Assembly: GCF_050948175.1 (NCBI RefSeq)
Contig: NC_135203.1
Location: forward strand, 2,604,001 to 2,668,000
Length of the DNA: 64,000 nt
Reading direction: 5' to 3'
Origin: Xylocopa sonorina
Lineage: Eukaryota > Arthropoda > Insecta > Hymenoptera > Apidae
The position numbers and the translations under genes were made by a program. This document shows, piece by piece, positions 22,743 to 34,130 of this stretch (the stretch's first letter is position 1; each line of letters opens with the position of its first letter). Below the pieces are notes generated by a model. It was given only the letters and a program-made list of their open reading frames with translations. It did not search any database and was not told the origin of the DNA.

Positions 22743-22955
22743 GAACTAATCGTTTCGTCGTCGTTGTCACGCGTTTCATTTAATGGTACACACGTGGACA
22801 CACGGAGCAACGGAAAATTAGGGTTAACGTCGAGAGAAACAGCAGACGGAGAATCGTCGTTCTGCCTAGCACCGTTCCTGGCACCGATCCGTCGATCCGT
22901 TTCAGGGCCTCTATTTGTTTCCTGGCGCCATTGCACCCCCCGCAAATGGAATTAA
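22743..22955 (+). CDS. Terminal-exon candidate, weak
   Basis: A long pyrimidine tract (about 22690-22740) ends GCGTAG and opens into 70 codons closed by TAA at 22953-22955. The peptide starts ELIVSSSLSRVSFNGTHVDT and is Ser/Thr-rich with little charge pattern. No polyadenylation signal is seen soon after the stop. It could equally be chance. No domain is recognised. Confidence 0.17.
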   Translation, partial: ELIVSSSLSRVSFNGTHVDTRSNGKLGLTSRETADGESSFCLAPFLAPIRRSVSGPLFVSWRHCTPRKWN

Positions 22956-25018
22956 TTTCGATCGGTCGAGCGGTCAGCTCCCGTGGTTGAATCACGAGCA
23001 TGTGACCGTCTCCACGCCGGCTCCCGGGTCAAGCAATCTTGTTGAACTTGCGTATCGAGTTGTCGTTCCTTCCCTCCGCCGTCTCGCGGTTATTCCAATC
23101 GTAAGTCGCTTTCGAAGGCAGATGCTTCTCGCCGTCCCTGGTTGCCCGGAGAAAACGAGCGTTCCCACGGTTAAGTCGAGGCACTTAAAGGAGGCGAGTT
23201 TAATGGGGACACGTGCATCCGAGAGGCAGATGGATCGACCGCGTGAATTAATTGGCAGATGTGTATAGATAAGGTTATGATTACAGTGAGAAATGATTCT
23301 TACGGGGTGTTTAACCCTGTTCGAGCCACTGGTTTTCATTTTTGTTCGAGATACAAGGATCTCGAGGACCTTTCGTATAATTTACGTCTGTTTTCCTCCG
23401 AACAGCCCAAGGAAGAAGGGACATCAAGGGCCATAGGCTAGTTTAGTTTTAAAGAATTAGGCATGTAGAGTTCAGTACTGTAACTTTGGATTCATCATCA
23501 TACATTACCCACGATCCTTCTTTTACTAATCTGACAATGGTTGAAAGAGATTCGCACTGGCAATAGACTTGTAATAGGAAGTCAACTTCTGAAAAATTTT
23601 GGGACTTAAAGTCGCATATTTACTTCTCTTTCTACGGACATTATAATTTTATTGCATCGTGTTCAAACGTCTTTACCCCAACTAACAGTAATATTTTTCT
23701 ACCGCTTCCAGTTTCTCCGTTTTCTCAAATTTTTCTATCACTCAATCGTCATCCGAAGAATTTAATTCCAGGTTTCGATTGCTCGAGTTTTTGGGACGAA
23801 AGAAACGAGGAAACCGTGTCGCATCGAGGGACGAAGGAAGCACGGCGAAATTCCCGGAAAGGGGCAGAGGAACGTCTTCGAGTCTGTTCACCGTCTCCGG
23901 ACGTTCATTTCGACCAGGGGACGGCAGTCGCGAAATATAAACGAGCCTGCGTGCACCGCGTAAGATAGGCACGCCTCGTCATACGAATCGTCTCGTTCTT
24001 CTTTCGCCCCGTGTCGCTGGAATTTATGTTGACCCCCTCCGCTAATAAATACGCCGAGCTTTTATTGCGAGGAAGGAGAGAGAGAGAGAGAGAGGACCCT
24101 CGACAGGAAGCGGTAAAGAGGAAGAGACGGGGAGAGTGGGCGAGTGTGTACGCATTAATGGTGCGTGACTCTGACGACACGCGATAAATGCAAATTCGAG
24201 GGAACCATCCGTGAAAATGGTACCGCGTGGCGGCGACTGATACAGCCAATGGTATACGGCCTCTGTAAACATAATGTGTCTATGTTTTCTTCCTTCGTTA
24301 ATAATTCGGAATTTGTAACTGCCGCTGTCGGGTGCTGTGCATTAATGCGCGTAATGTTCGAATTTGTTCTTGTACATTTCCTAGTTAGAGTTTCAGATAC
24401 TCGAGACTAAATTTTGTATCTCTTCTTGAACGCGTATAATTAACGCATTGTGGTCTTTGCTTTTTATTAAAGATCTCTTTTGCGTGCCCTTCATTTTCGT
24501 AGAATTTACACAATTGATCTGGTGCATTACAAATTTTCTTTGTACGTTCAAAAGAGTGACGCTTGAAACTCTCCACTGTATATACGTATATTTTTGCTTT
24601 ATTCAAAATGCCTACCAGGTATCTGTGCTATCCATCCTACTTTTCCTTCTTTCGACTTAAAGATAACTTTCTCTTTCAATTCCTTTTACATACTTTCATC
24701 TTCAACATCGACATTTGTCGCTATGAAATCTTCTTTCAAATATTATAACTAACGGACATAACTTTCAATTCCTCTTCTTCTCAAGCTTCTCAATTCCTCT
24801 AAATTTTCATTCCACCATTTCCGCATCAGTTTTGTTATCCAACTAAACAACGACACTTTTTATCCTCACTCGCCTCACATCAATATCTCTAATCTTCATT
24901 CCATTACGTCCGTTGTTTAATCTCCTAACAACTTCACTTTTAACTTCGTCATTGTCTCTTTTTATCTTCGTCTTTTTTCAGGTTCAATTGTCAGAGGTTC
25001 GTATTGTTCTTTTTTTAG
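22956..25018. other. Non-coding, AT-rich and G-depleted
   Basis: No gene is supportable. Bases 23440-23760 are AT-rich. A GA repeat lies at 24075-24094. From 24250 the DNA is AT-rich, and 24640-25018 is listed separately as a G-depleted tract. Confidence 0.6.
24640..25018 (+). other. G-depleted pyrimidine-rich tract with paired acceptors
   Basis: On the plus strand this stretch is rich in T and C, with only about one G in sixteen bases. It ends in two acceptor-like sites 37 bases apart, GTCTTTTTTCAG at 24981 and TTCTTTTTTTAG at 25018. The abrupt switch to GC-rich sequence right after the second site resembles an intron end before an exon. Confidence 0.6.
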
Positions 25019-25109
25019 AAGCAGCCGGCAGGCGAGGATACGCGCGGTACTCGAAACGAGCGACAACCGCGTCCACGATGGGGAACAATTGATCTTCGCC
25101 GTGTATTAA
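25019..25109 (+). CDS. Short terminal-exon candidate, weak
   Basis: Directly behind the second acceptor of the G-depleted tract, the second frame reads SSRQARIRAVLETSDNRVHD and closes at TAA (25107-25109) after 29 codons. Another frame is also open for about 51 codons, so the coding frame is ambiguous. The intron-exon type composition switch is the main support. The product is unknown. Confidence 0.17.
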
Positions 25110-28100
25110 AACGGCGACAAGCCGCATGTTGTGCCCCAATTCTTGCGACCGCTCGGCCTCGTTAAATAATACGGATGTTTCGTGACGCGCGCGGCCAGCG
25201 CACGCAGCTACGCGTCGCTTCGATCGGCCGAAAGTGGAATGATGTAGTGCTTGTCAGACACCATCCTGCCAGAGATCCCTTGTTAGGCCGGCGAATTGAT
25301 TTCCGTCGCCCCGCTCGTTTTCCCGATGCGTCCTGGATTTATTTCTTGGCCCGGATCGCATTTCACGTTTTCATCTGTCCAATGAACAATGAATTTCTGC
25401 GATTGGAAACGGACCGTAGCCCGCGATGCGGTCTCGTCAAACTTTGTATCTCGATTCGATGGATCGTTGAAACGGTTACGTTTAACCTTAGCAACTGTGA
25501 CGCAAAGAGACTCGAACGCGAAGAAGAAAAATAATGGTTCTCATAATTCACAAGCGAACGTAATTAATTCGTAAAATATAAAGTATAACGTAAGAACGTA
25601 AAAATATAAAGTAATTCAAAACGAATTACTTTAATCTCGCGTAAACAGTACGAATATGTATACTTTTTCGTTCGTACATTTAAACGCAACCGCGAAAGTA
25701 TCGTGACTGCGCGTGTACAACGTGCGCCATCAACTTTAGCAGGCAAGAAGCCACTGGACACACGTGACAAACGTGGTGCGCGCTGATTACCGCGGCACAA
25801 AATGCCAATACGGCACGTGGTCAAATATGCCGATCGATGAGAGAGAGTATCCGATCGAATTCCCAGGAATCCTGCCGCAACGAAACGATTCTTGGCGGAG
25901 GGGCGTCTGGATTCAGTAGTATGCGCCTGTCTGACCAAAGTCGCAGTCCGCTTGGAGCGGCGCGTGATCGATGGAACGTGCGATTGGAATTCGAGTTTTC
26001 CCCGTGGAGAAGATTTACATTTTGCAATTCTTGTCGAACCGGTACGTAACTTATTCCAGCACGTTAACGAAGAGATTGGAATTTTTTTTTCACCCTCCCG
26101 CGCGTTGCTTTTATAATTTCGCAAAAACTCCCCAAAGCTTCGTGCTCGACGCCAGGTAGCTAGGTTGAACGTAATTAATACCAGGGTAGGTCCTTCGAAT
26201 CGAGATAGAAAGTTCGACGGTGGCTGGTCGCGAGATAGGATGCGTTCGGTTGCAAGTCTACTTAATTAACCCCGAGGCGCTTGCTCTGGCAAAACCTGCC
26301 AACAGCCGAGAGTGTCCACGGGAGCGGTCCACTACGGTCTCATCGTTCGAAAAGTGCACTCGGCAGTAGTCGTTGAGTGGGCTGTTTGCCGTTGCATCGG
26401 GTTAATCATCTTCAGAGAGACGGACGTCAGTCTGGCCCGTGTCCAACGAGCGGAACAAGAGGCGCACCTTGGGCAAACAAGTCCACCCCGTGTGTGCATC
26501 CTCGAACGTGTACCGACTACCGTCGACTAGGCGTTGTCCGTCGAGATAAGGGGGCCTGGTCCAAAGCGTCGAAACCACAGCAATCGCCAGCGAACGATCG
26601 AGTACTTGCCGCGTACACCCGCTTCCTCTCTCTCTCTCTCCCTCTCTGGAACCACGTTGTCGAGCGACGACGTACGCCCGCGTCCTCGTACGTGAAAGAA
26701 ATTCGATTCAATGGAAATTGAAGTAGGCAGAGCGTTGAAATTCCCGGTGTGTTGTGTCGGAGTGCAACGGGCGAGCGAGAGCCTGACCAGGGAAAGAGGG
26801 AGAGAGAGAGAAAGAGAGTGGGGCACCCGGAGTATAATGGAGAGTGACATGAATGGAATAAACTCGTCCGCGAAGAGAGGGAGGTCGATGATGACCCACT
26901 GGATAAGAAACTGGGTGGAGTAATAACGTAGTTAGGGGGGCTGTGCGGGGGTACGCGTACTTAGGAAGTCCGTGCGCAACGTTAGACGGGAAAAGTGACG
27001 GAAAGAGAATTCCGTTGCTTCGTTGTCAGGCCGTCGCTGTTGAAGCCCGCGCCGTAACGCTCTATTAGGGCTGGAAATACATGCGGCTGAAGAAGAATTG
27101 GCCGGGGCTTGATTCGCTTATGGCCGCTGGCGCAATTGGAACCTCTGATCCAGCTTTACTAACGCAAGTGCGTAGCAGCGGTCGTCCAATAAGGAATAAT
27201 AGAACCAAATAGAGTCACTTCCCACTAGGCAGCTGTCGCCGCGCGTTTATCATGGTAAGACAGCGTCGAAGATCGCCGCCGAAAATAGCAAGCGAATTGC
27301 GACAAAAGGTAGTTATTCTAATTTTGCGAAATTTATGACCGGTTCTCGAGAGACCGCGGTGGTTTCGTCCTTCTATCGAGGCACGTATCGCTCACGGCGG
27401 TACGGTATCGTATTTGAAAGCTTCTTGCGCGTGTTCCGTTGCCCGGAAGCAGAAAATCTGGTTCGCTCGGATTATTATTTCCTGGCCGGCATTGTTCAGA
27501 TTGGGTCGGTTTGCTTTCAAAGTGCTCGATACGTGACCAGAAATCCTCTGAATTTCGATACCAGCTTCGTTCCTTGGACCGGTGGTACACCATCCGCGTG
27601 TCAAACGGCGATCCTCGCGGAGGCCACTCGATACCACCGTGGCCATCGCACCGATCGGCTCACCCTTCGCCATCGACTCGAGCACCCCTCTGTTTTTCTC
27701 CCCCTCTGTTTGCTCTTTACCTTCATTTAGGAGCTACGAACACACCGCGCGGCGCAATCGAACCGACGATCGGGCTCGTTCGAGAAATTTCGTTACGTCG
27801 CGTCTCTTGACCTTTGTTAACGATATTGCTTTCTCGATGGTGGCTGCGCTTTCTTTCTCTCTCGTGCAAGAGGAACTGTGCATGGTTGTCGCAAGAGTTT
27901 GGAATAGTAACTGTTCGCTTAAAATTGATTTCATTTCAATAGTAAAAATATTAGACACGTTAGTTCATGGCTATGCGAGACCCCACGCGCCCTCTTCCTC
28001 GGAAGAACAATCATTCAAGCATAATTATTGCCATTTTCGCCATTCCAAGTCTACGTTATTAAGCTATTGTTACTTGTCCGTCTTCTTCAATTACCACCAA

Positions 28101-28588
28101 CTTACTCTCAGGCCAATAAATCAATCTTCTCATTCATGTTCCTCTCTCTCTTTCTCTCTCTTTGTCTCCCACCAGCGGTATCACCCTTCGCACAAAGACC
28201 GTGCTACGTCGACGCAATCGATGCGTTCACGGGGCCCATGAAAAGCTCGCGATTTTAATTTACGATCGAAACGGTGGGAAGAGCTGTTCTTTCGGATGGA
28301 AATTTATCGCGGCCACCGAATTTGTCCACGGTAACGAATTCTTTAAAGCCTCCGGGTGCCGCGTCACGGAAGAATTAATGGCTGCACGGAATTGCTTTCA
28401 GTCTGATTACGCGATTCGTGCGACGTCTAATTACACGCGGGAAATCGTAGCGCGTTGATTTTACTTAGGTCGAATTTACGACGCGATATCGTCCCTCTCT
28501 TTCGTTTTATCGTGGAATATTTAACCCAGTTTTTGTCATGTAGGAGCCGTGACACGCGTATTGTCTCCATTTTCTTTTCCATTTCTAG
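25110..28588. other. Non-coding DNA
   Basis: No gene is supportable. It contains CT repeats at 26626-26640, a GA-rich stretch at 26795-26818 and many Arg/Ser-rich chance frames, including one of 219 codons at 27582-28241. Bases 27900-28150 are AT- and C/T-rich. A pyrimidine tract at 28562-28588 ends in an acceptor-like CTAG. Confidence 0.6.
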
Positions 28589-28664
28589 GTCAGCTATATA
28601 CGCAGGACCGTCGTATGCAGTGGGTACACGTAGCGTAGATACCATTTACATAGCGGTTAATTAG
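28589..28664 (+). CDS. Short acceptor-led frame, weak
   Basis: The tract TTTCTTTTCCATTTCTAG, a strong acceptor by appearance, opens in its second frame into SAIYAGPSYAVGTRSVDTIY and closes at TAG (28662-28664). With only 24 codons and no second signal, this is weak. It is recorded because the acceptor is among the best in the window. Confidence 0.13.
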
Positions 28665-31600
28665 CTTCAAGTGCATTAAATTCCTTACTGTTTCATGGTA
28701 ATCTCTCGTGACCGCAAGGATTTGATATTGTGGAAATGAAATGTGGATTCAGGGAACACGAGCTGCATGCGAAAGGACCTATGTTTATACAACATCTTCC
28801 AGAGACCATTCGAGTACAACGTTTCGACGTTGTTATTCGACGCAAAAATTCTGCTTTGTACCGTACTCTTTCTCAAGAACCACACGCAACAAAGACCACG
28901 TACTCTCAAGGTTGTAAACAACTTCAATGCGTAAGCATCGCAGGAAACAGTTGAATTTAACCTAGCTACTAGATCCAAGGCCTAGCAATCCTTAAAATCC
29001 TGCCAGATAAACAAGATTCGATTAGCATACCGCAAGATCGTCTCATTTGCCATCGATGCAATTCTGTTCTCATCATTGACCTCTCCATCGTAAATCCGCC
29101 ATATTTTTTCCTAGTCCGCATCGGCTGAAATTTTTGCACGTTCAGTCTCGGCTCGATAATTGAAACACGCAACGACGATGCAATCGACTCGCCACGGAAC
29201 TGGATTAATTATCCAAGAGGGAATTGGAAATAAGAGGGACGCTCGGAGAGAGAGAGAGAGAGAGGAGGTGAAAGAGAAGGAGAAGAAAAAAAGGCTGAAG
29301 GGAAGAATGAAAAATGGTCGACGTGCTCGATCTCGAGGAGCAGAGCACGAGAGCGCGCAAGTATTAATTTAGCCGAGCGTACGCGAAGCTGGTAATCGCG
29401 AATGCGTATACACGGGCTTCCGGTTTCCGGCGGCGAGGAGAGGTAACCCGAAGTAGGCGTCGAAGGAACCCGAAGCAGAAAAAGAAGAGGACGAAAGGTG
29501 GAGGAAGACGCAGCGCGTCTCTCGCGTGGCGAACGGAAGTCGAACCGCTTGGACAAGTTCGGGACCGTCCGTTAAACGCGATTCCTACGCGATTCCTACT
29601 CGGTGCTTCCGGTTTCCGGCTCGTTAGTCAGTCCAGCACCGTGCACCTACTTCGCTGCTCGTCATACTCGACATCTTTTCCCCCCTGCCATGGAAAACGC
29701 AACCTCGACGCTCCTCGAAATTAACTAACAGAGTGTCTCGAGCGCCGATTCTGCGATATTCCTCGAGCGGATATCGGACAGTTGTCGAGTAGACGTGCAA
29801 GATATTTATCGTCGAATGCGATCTTCGAGCAGGTGCAAAACGAGATCGTACCTTGTAAAAATTCGCTGCAATCGTGGTATTGGTGCGCGAGAACGTTCCT
29901 TCTCAGGGACTGCTTGAATTTTCTTCTCTTCTCTTTTTTCGCCGCGCGGCGCGACGCTTCATGGCGTGTTTACGTCGAGAAAGAATTGTTCGCCGTCGTG
30001 TGCACGTCTTTTGTTTAGTCCGTCGTGTACGTACGTACACGCTGTTTGCAAACGTTACGCTGGTCATAAGATGCAAATAACCGGAGAAGATAAATCGGGA
30101 TCGAGATCGCGAGACGGAGCTTGGCACACGCGACTTTTTTTTCTTGACGCAACGGATCGCAGTCGTTCCGTTTGATAATTCGACGACTCGTTTATGGGAC
30201 AATCCGCCGTTTATCGATCCGGAAGATTATCGGTACGAATCGCACCAGGAAATAATTCAGCGCCATAAATCGGCCGAAGCAGGAAATGTGCTTAGGAAGT
30301 CGCGCGAGGGGGTGAAATGGGTCAATTTGTTATGCTTTCATTGTGTTTTTCCCGGGGAAAACGGGACGGGGCCGGTGCCCATGCAGATCCTTTGTTTGGT
30401 ATATTTAACGCGTCCCATTTGCTACGTTTACTAAATTTTTTCACCCCATTAGCTGCCGGATGGTATTCACAAAGAGTATCAGTTTCATCTGAACGTATCA
30501 CGACGCTCTACCTAGCCTTCTCATTTCTTTCGTTAATCGTTCAACAACCGTATTTCTTATGACACCATCCAATGTCAATAATCTTTCTAAAATTATTCAA
30601 CGCCACTTTCTAAATACGCATCCAAGTAGCCGTTATTTGATGAATGAAGCTGTGGCAAACACTTGATCATTCGTACACCGTCCAGTTCCAATCGCGAGAC
30701 GAAGGATCCGCTTAAAAGAAATGAAAACAGCTACCAGTTCCGGAGGGTAAAGCGTTCCGTCGTCCCCAGTGATCGCAATCGATCCGAGGACGCGCACCGC
30801 GCGCTGTTTTTGAGCGGAAGTCATTTTTTTCCCTCGCAGCGTAGCCGACGCGGCGACCGTTACGGCGAGCGTCGACGGAAGTTTACCGCGAATAATCGGC
30901 GTACAGACCACGGACGGAATTGCTCAATTTGCATGATGCAGTAGTTCGATGGAAGTCGACGACGATAAGTAACGCGTACGCTTGCACGGCCCGCAACGGA
31001 GGGAGGCATTAAGCCGAGGCGCTCGTGAATCGGTGGCTTGTCGGTGAGACGGCTCGACGTCTAACAATTTTTCGTCCGCTCCTCGTCGAGGCGTACACGC
31101 CGTGCGTGTTCGAACTCGAGGACGACGGCTTTTCTTGTGCTCGACAGTTCTTTTATAGGACTTTAAAGTCTACCATAACGTTGGGTTATTTGCCGGAGAC
31201 ATTCGTGTTCCAAAAGGAACCAACGAATTTAAGTACTATTAATTAAGAACCGAGTGAAACTCCATTTCATTTACATGTCGCAATGACAATTATTGGTCTT
31301 CCATTTTAAAATCAAAAACTAATTGTAAACAATTATGTTATTTTACTCTGACAAACGAGTACAGGTCTTGTTACGCAGAATTAATTCTTTGACTATAGCA
31401 AACTGTGGGTTTCTAAGTATATTCACATAAGCAAGACGCCAAATTCTACTATATTAAAGCAATATTATTCATTCCTTAGTATATTCCGCATCGTATTGTT
31501 TTTGCATCGTTGCGTTCCAAGACTCTCAAGTACCTTCAGGCGTTTAAAATATCGCGAGCGCGAGTTTTCTAGCCACTTTTAGACGCCAGTGGTAATGAAA

Positions 31601-32354
31601 AGTTTAAAATAGAAAAATTCCAAGCAGCTCGGTAAATTCTTGAAGTCATCGAGGAATCGATAAGAAAAACTGTTCTATCGCTACGCTCTTTCCTTCGCTA
31701 TGTTTATTCTACGATGACACAGCAAAGATAGCAATGTATTTATATACTGGTTATTAACCAGCGTTTATAAGCGTGTTTCACCACGATTGATAATTCACTG
31801 CAATTTTAATTTCGTGCTCTTTTTTCGTTTTACCACGATTACTCTCTGGACGCGTTTGTACGTGGACGAAAATTCGCGGAACGATCCCCCAAAAAAAAAC
31901 TGCGGCCACCCCCGGAGATTTTCCGCGCTCTTGAACGGCCATTGTCTCCGAGGGTGGTTCGCAGCGGTGGAAACGAAGAATACCCATGTAAACACGGCTG
32001 CCGACCTGGAACAGCCTTGGGCCGAAAGGAAGTGGCCATTTGTTAGCGCTTAGGTAACGAGCACCCACAGCGGAGGGTGCGAGGCCAGAGCGAGAGGTGG
32101 CGAGGGTTGGTCTACGCGTACAAGTTGCCCGCAATATTGCCTTTTCCACCGGCTAGTTCCCAAGATTTAGCTCAACTCTTTGCGGTGAAACGACGAGTCC
32201 ATGCTCGTCGTATAGTCGTCTTGTGATTAATGATACCGTTGAGTATCATAATAATTAATTTAGTTGAAAATTACTAGTGTGTGCTGCGAGAATAAAATTA
32301 GAAACGAGACTCCTTGACAGTGTGCATGCTTGGAGACTATTAGATGCACCTTAT
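28665..32354. other. Intron-like DNA, AT-rich to the right
   Basis: No gene is supportable. A GA array lies at 29246-29264 inside a purine-rich stretch. From 29560 to 31200 the DNA is CpG-rich with chance frames. From 31250 to 31800 it is strongly AT-rich and featureless, then briefly GC-rich around 31900-32130 before turning AT-rich again. Confidence 0.6.
29246..29264. repeat. (GA)n microsatellite
   Basis: About nine GA units in a purine-rich stretch that runs to about 29320. Confidence 0.93.
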
Positions 32355-32440
32355 TTAACACGTTCGCGGACGTGAATGCTGTATAGCGTTCACTTTCATT
32401 GCGACGCGGAGTGTACGCGAATGCTGTAGCATTCAAATTT
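32355..32440 (+). mobile_element. Possible MITE-like remnant
   Basis: Starts TTAACACGTTCGCGGACG at a TTAA, the target site of piggyBac-type elements. Inside are two small hairpins of related sequence, TGAATGCTGTATAGCGTTCA (32373-32392) and GAATGCTGTAGCATTC (32419-32434). A second TTAACACGTTC occurs at 55496. No opposite inverted end was found, so element boundaries and class are guesses. Confidence 0.25.
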
Positions 32441-33854
32441 TAAAGCCAATTATTATTCATTTAATTTTATGTGACCTTAATCTTTGTAATTATTGAGCAT
32501 TTTAAGGTAATGGCCAACTGATTCATCGTGTATTTTTATGGTATCTTATCTCTTCTCTGTGTATTTAAAAGAGCCTGTTTATTCTTGAAACTCGCTGAAA
32601 TTTGCGCTGTGTCGCGAACTTAAGTTTTACTTTGAATTCTTTTAACTTCTGCCGTCTTGGATATTCCACAATGGATTGCAATTCTATTCAAACGAATAAT
32701 ATAATTTTAATTAACACCATGCACGAATTATGAAATGAAACGTGTTGCTTTAAACAAAAATTAAATGATTATTTTACACGCAATTTTTCATGATCAAATC
32801 GTACTGAAAAGGGTTACTCTTCCGTTCCACGGGATAACGAGTTCGCACATGTGCATGGACAAACCTGTTAACTCCACGAGAACCGAAAAATGCAATACGT
32901 GCACTTTAGAAACTATCAGAGTGTCATATCCGGACAAGATAAAATTCATCGCTTTCTTTTATCATTTTCCAAACAATTTCTCAAGCATATGAGTGGAATC
33001 GTTCGACGTTTCTATTTCTACAATATACTATCAGAAGTTTCTAATTAAATGTTTCCGACCACGCGTCTATAATCGAGCAATTATCGTCGCGAAAACCAAT
33101 CGCAGTCAAGGCGATCCGTGACGAGAGGGGTACGAGCGCGTGTCGCGGAGGAAAAGTAGCTCGACGACCAATCGGTGCCCTCGTTGCGTCGTAAACAGAC
33201 GTTGCACGACGCTGGAACGTAGACGCGATCTCTTCGTGGCTTGGTCAGCCGATTATGTCGCGCGAGGTAAAGCCCTATCGGCGCGACGAAAGATCTCGCG
33301 CGAGAATAGATCGGACGGTTCCTGGAATCGATTTTCCCGGTCTCGTTCCGCGAAACGGGGCGACCGTATCTCGCCGATTATTGGAACCATGCCCTCGATG
33401 CCCTGTTGCTCCTCCGTCGTGGGCATTTTTTTAATCGCCGCTATCGTGAAAGTGATCTCAAGATCGTCGAAGCCGTGCGCGGTGGGCTCGCTTCGTTTCA
33501 GATAGAATCGTTTCCAGGGGATTTAATTCATGCTGATCGCCTGGGGGACTGAAACTTCGAAGATGCGTTTCACGTTGAAACCTATATATTTTTCACAACC
33601 TTTCATAAAGTATTCATTAATAAGAGACAATTACAAATAATTCCAAAATCGATAGATAATTGCACGCTCACTTTCACTCGCTTTTCAAATATATTCCGTG
33701 TATAGTATACGAAATGCAAATTATTGATCAAATTATTGACGAAGGGATAATTTCATTGTCCTTAATAATCTACTTTGTCGATAGATATGTAAATGTTGTT
33801 ACTCCAGATTATTCGAAGGGATCAAAATTGTTCCTCGCGGTGTTGGCTGTAAAA
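32441..33854. other. AT-rich then GC-rich non-coding DNA
   Basis: Bases 32441-33080 are AT-rich with no feature. Bases 33100-33520 are CpG-rich, with one Arg/Ser-rich chance frame. Bases 33590-33850 are AT-rich and open in the plus strand without an ATG of note. Confidence 0.6.
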
Positions 33855-34130
33855 ATGGCCTCCCGAACGTCTCGAGGGCAGCACTTTTTGAACGTGGAGC
33901 GCGGGAAGATAGTATTTACGCGAGACGTCACACAGGCGTGCCGCGATAAGCTGAAAATAATAGGAAACACGCGCGTTTTCCCTGAGGAAAACTATACACC
34001 ACCACGGCCGGGAAGTCGCATTAACGTTACCAGATACCGTTTCAAGCGTGCCGTGGCTCGTTGCTCTAACAGGGGCTCGTTCTTATCGTCGATTCGACGC
34101 AATTGGGCCGGCGCACCCGTGACATACTAA
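33855..34130 (+). CDS. Small ORF, 91 aa, unknown
   Basis: An ATG in good context (AAAAATGG) opens 91 residues starting MASRTSRGQHFLNVERGKIV and ending at TAA (34128-34130). The frame also stays open upstream to about 33660 through AT-rich DNA without adding a clear start. The protein is basic, with a Pro-containing middle (residues about 46-58) and an Arg-rich C-terminal half. There is no signal peptide or membrane segment. No splice or polyadenylation signal was seen nearby. Chance remains likely. Confidence 0.18.
   Translation: MASRTSRGQHFLNVERGKIVFTRDVTQACRDKLKIIGNTRVFPEENYTPPRPGSRINVTRYRFKRAVARCSNRGSFLSSIRRNWAGAPVTY

Noticed and set aside
26708..26782. Minus-strand acceptor followed by a 24-codon frame
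   Set aside because: The pyrimidine tract is just the GA microsatellite read from the other strand, so it carries no independent splice evidence.
27582..28241. Open frame of 219 codons
   Set aside because: Crosses C/T-rich low-complexity DNA. Ser-rich ends and no recognisable protein pattern.
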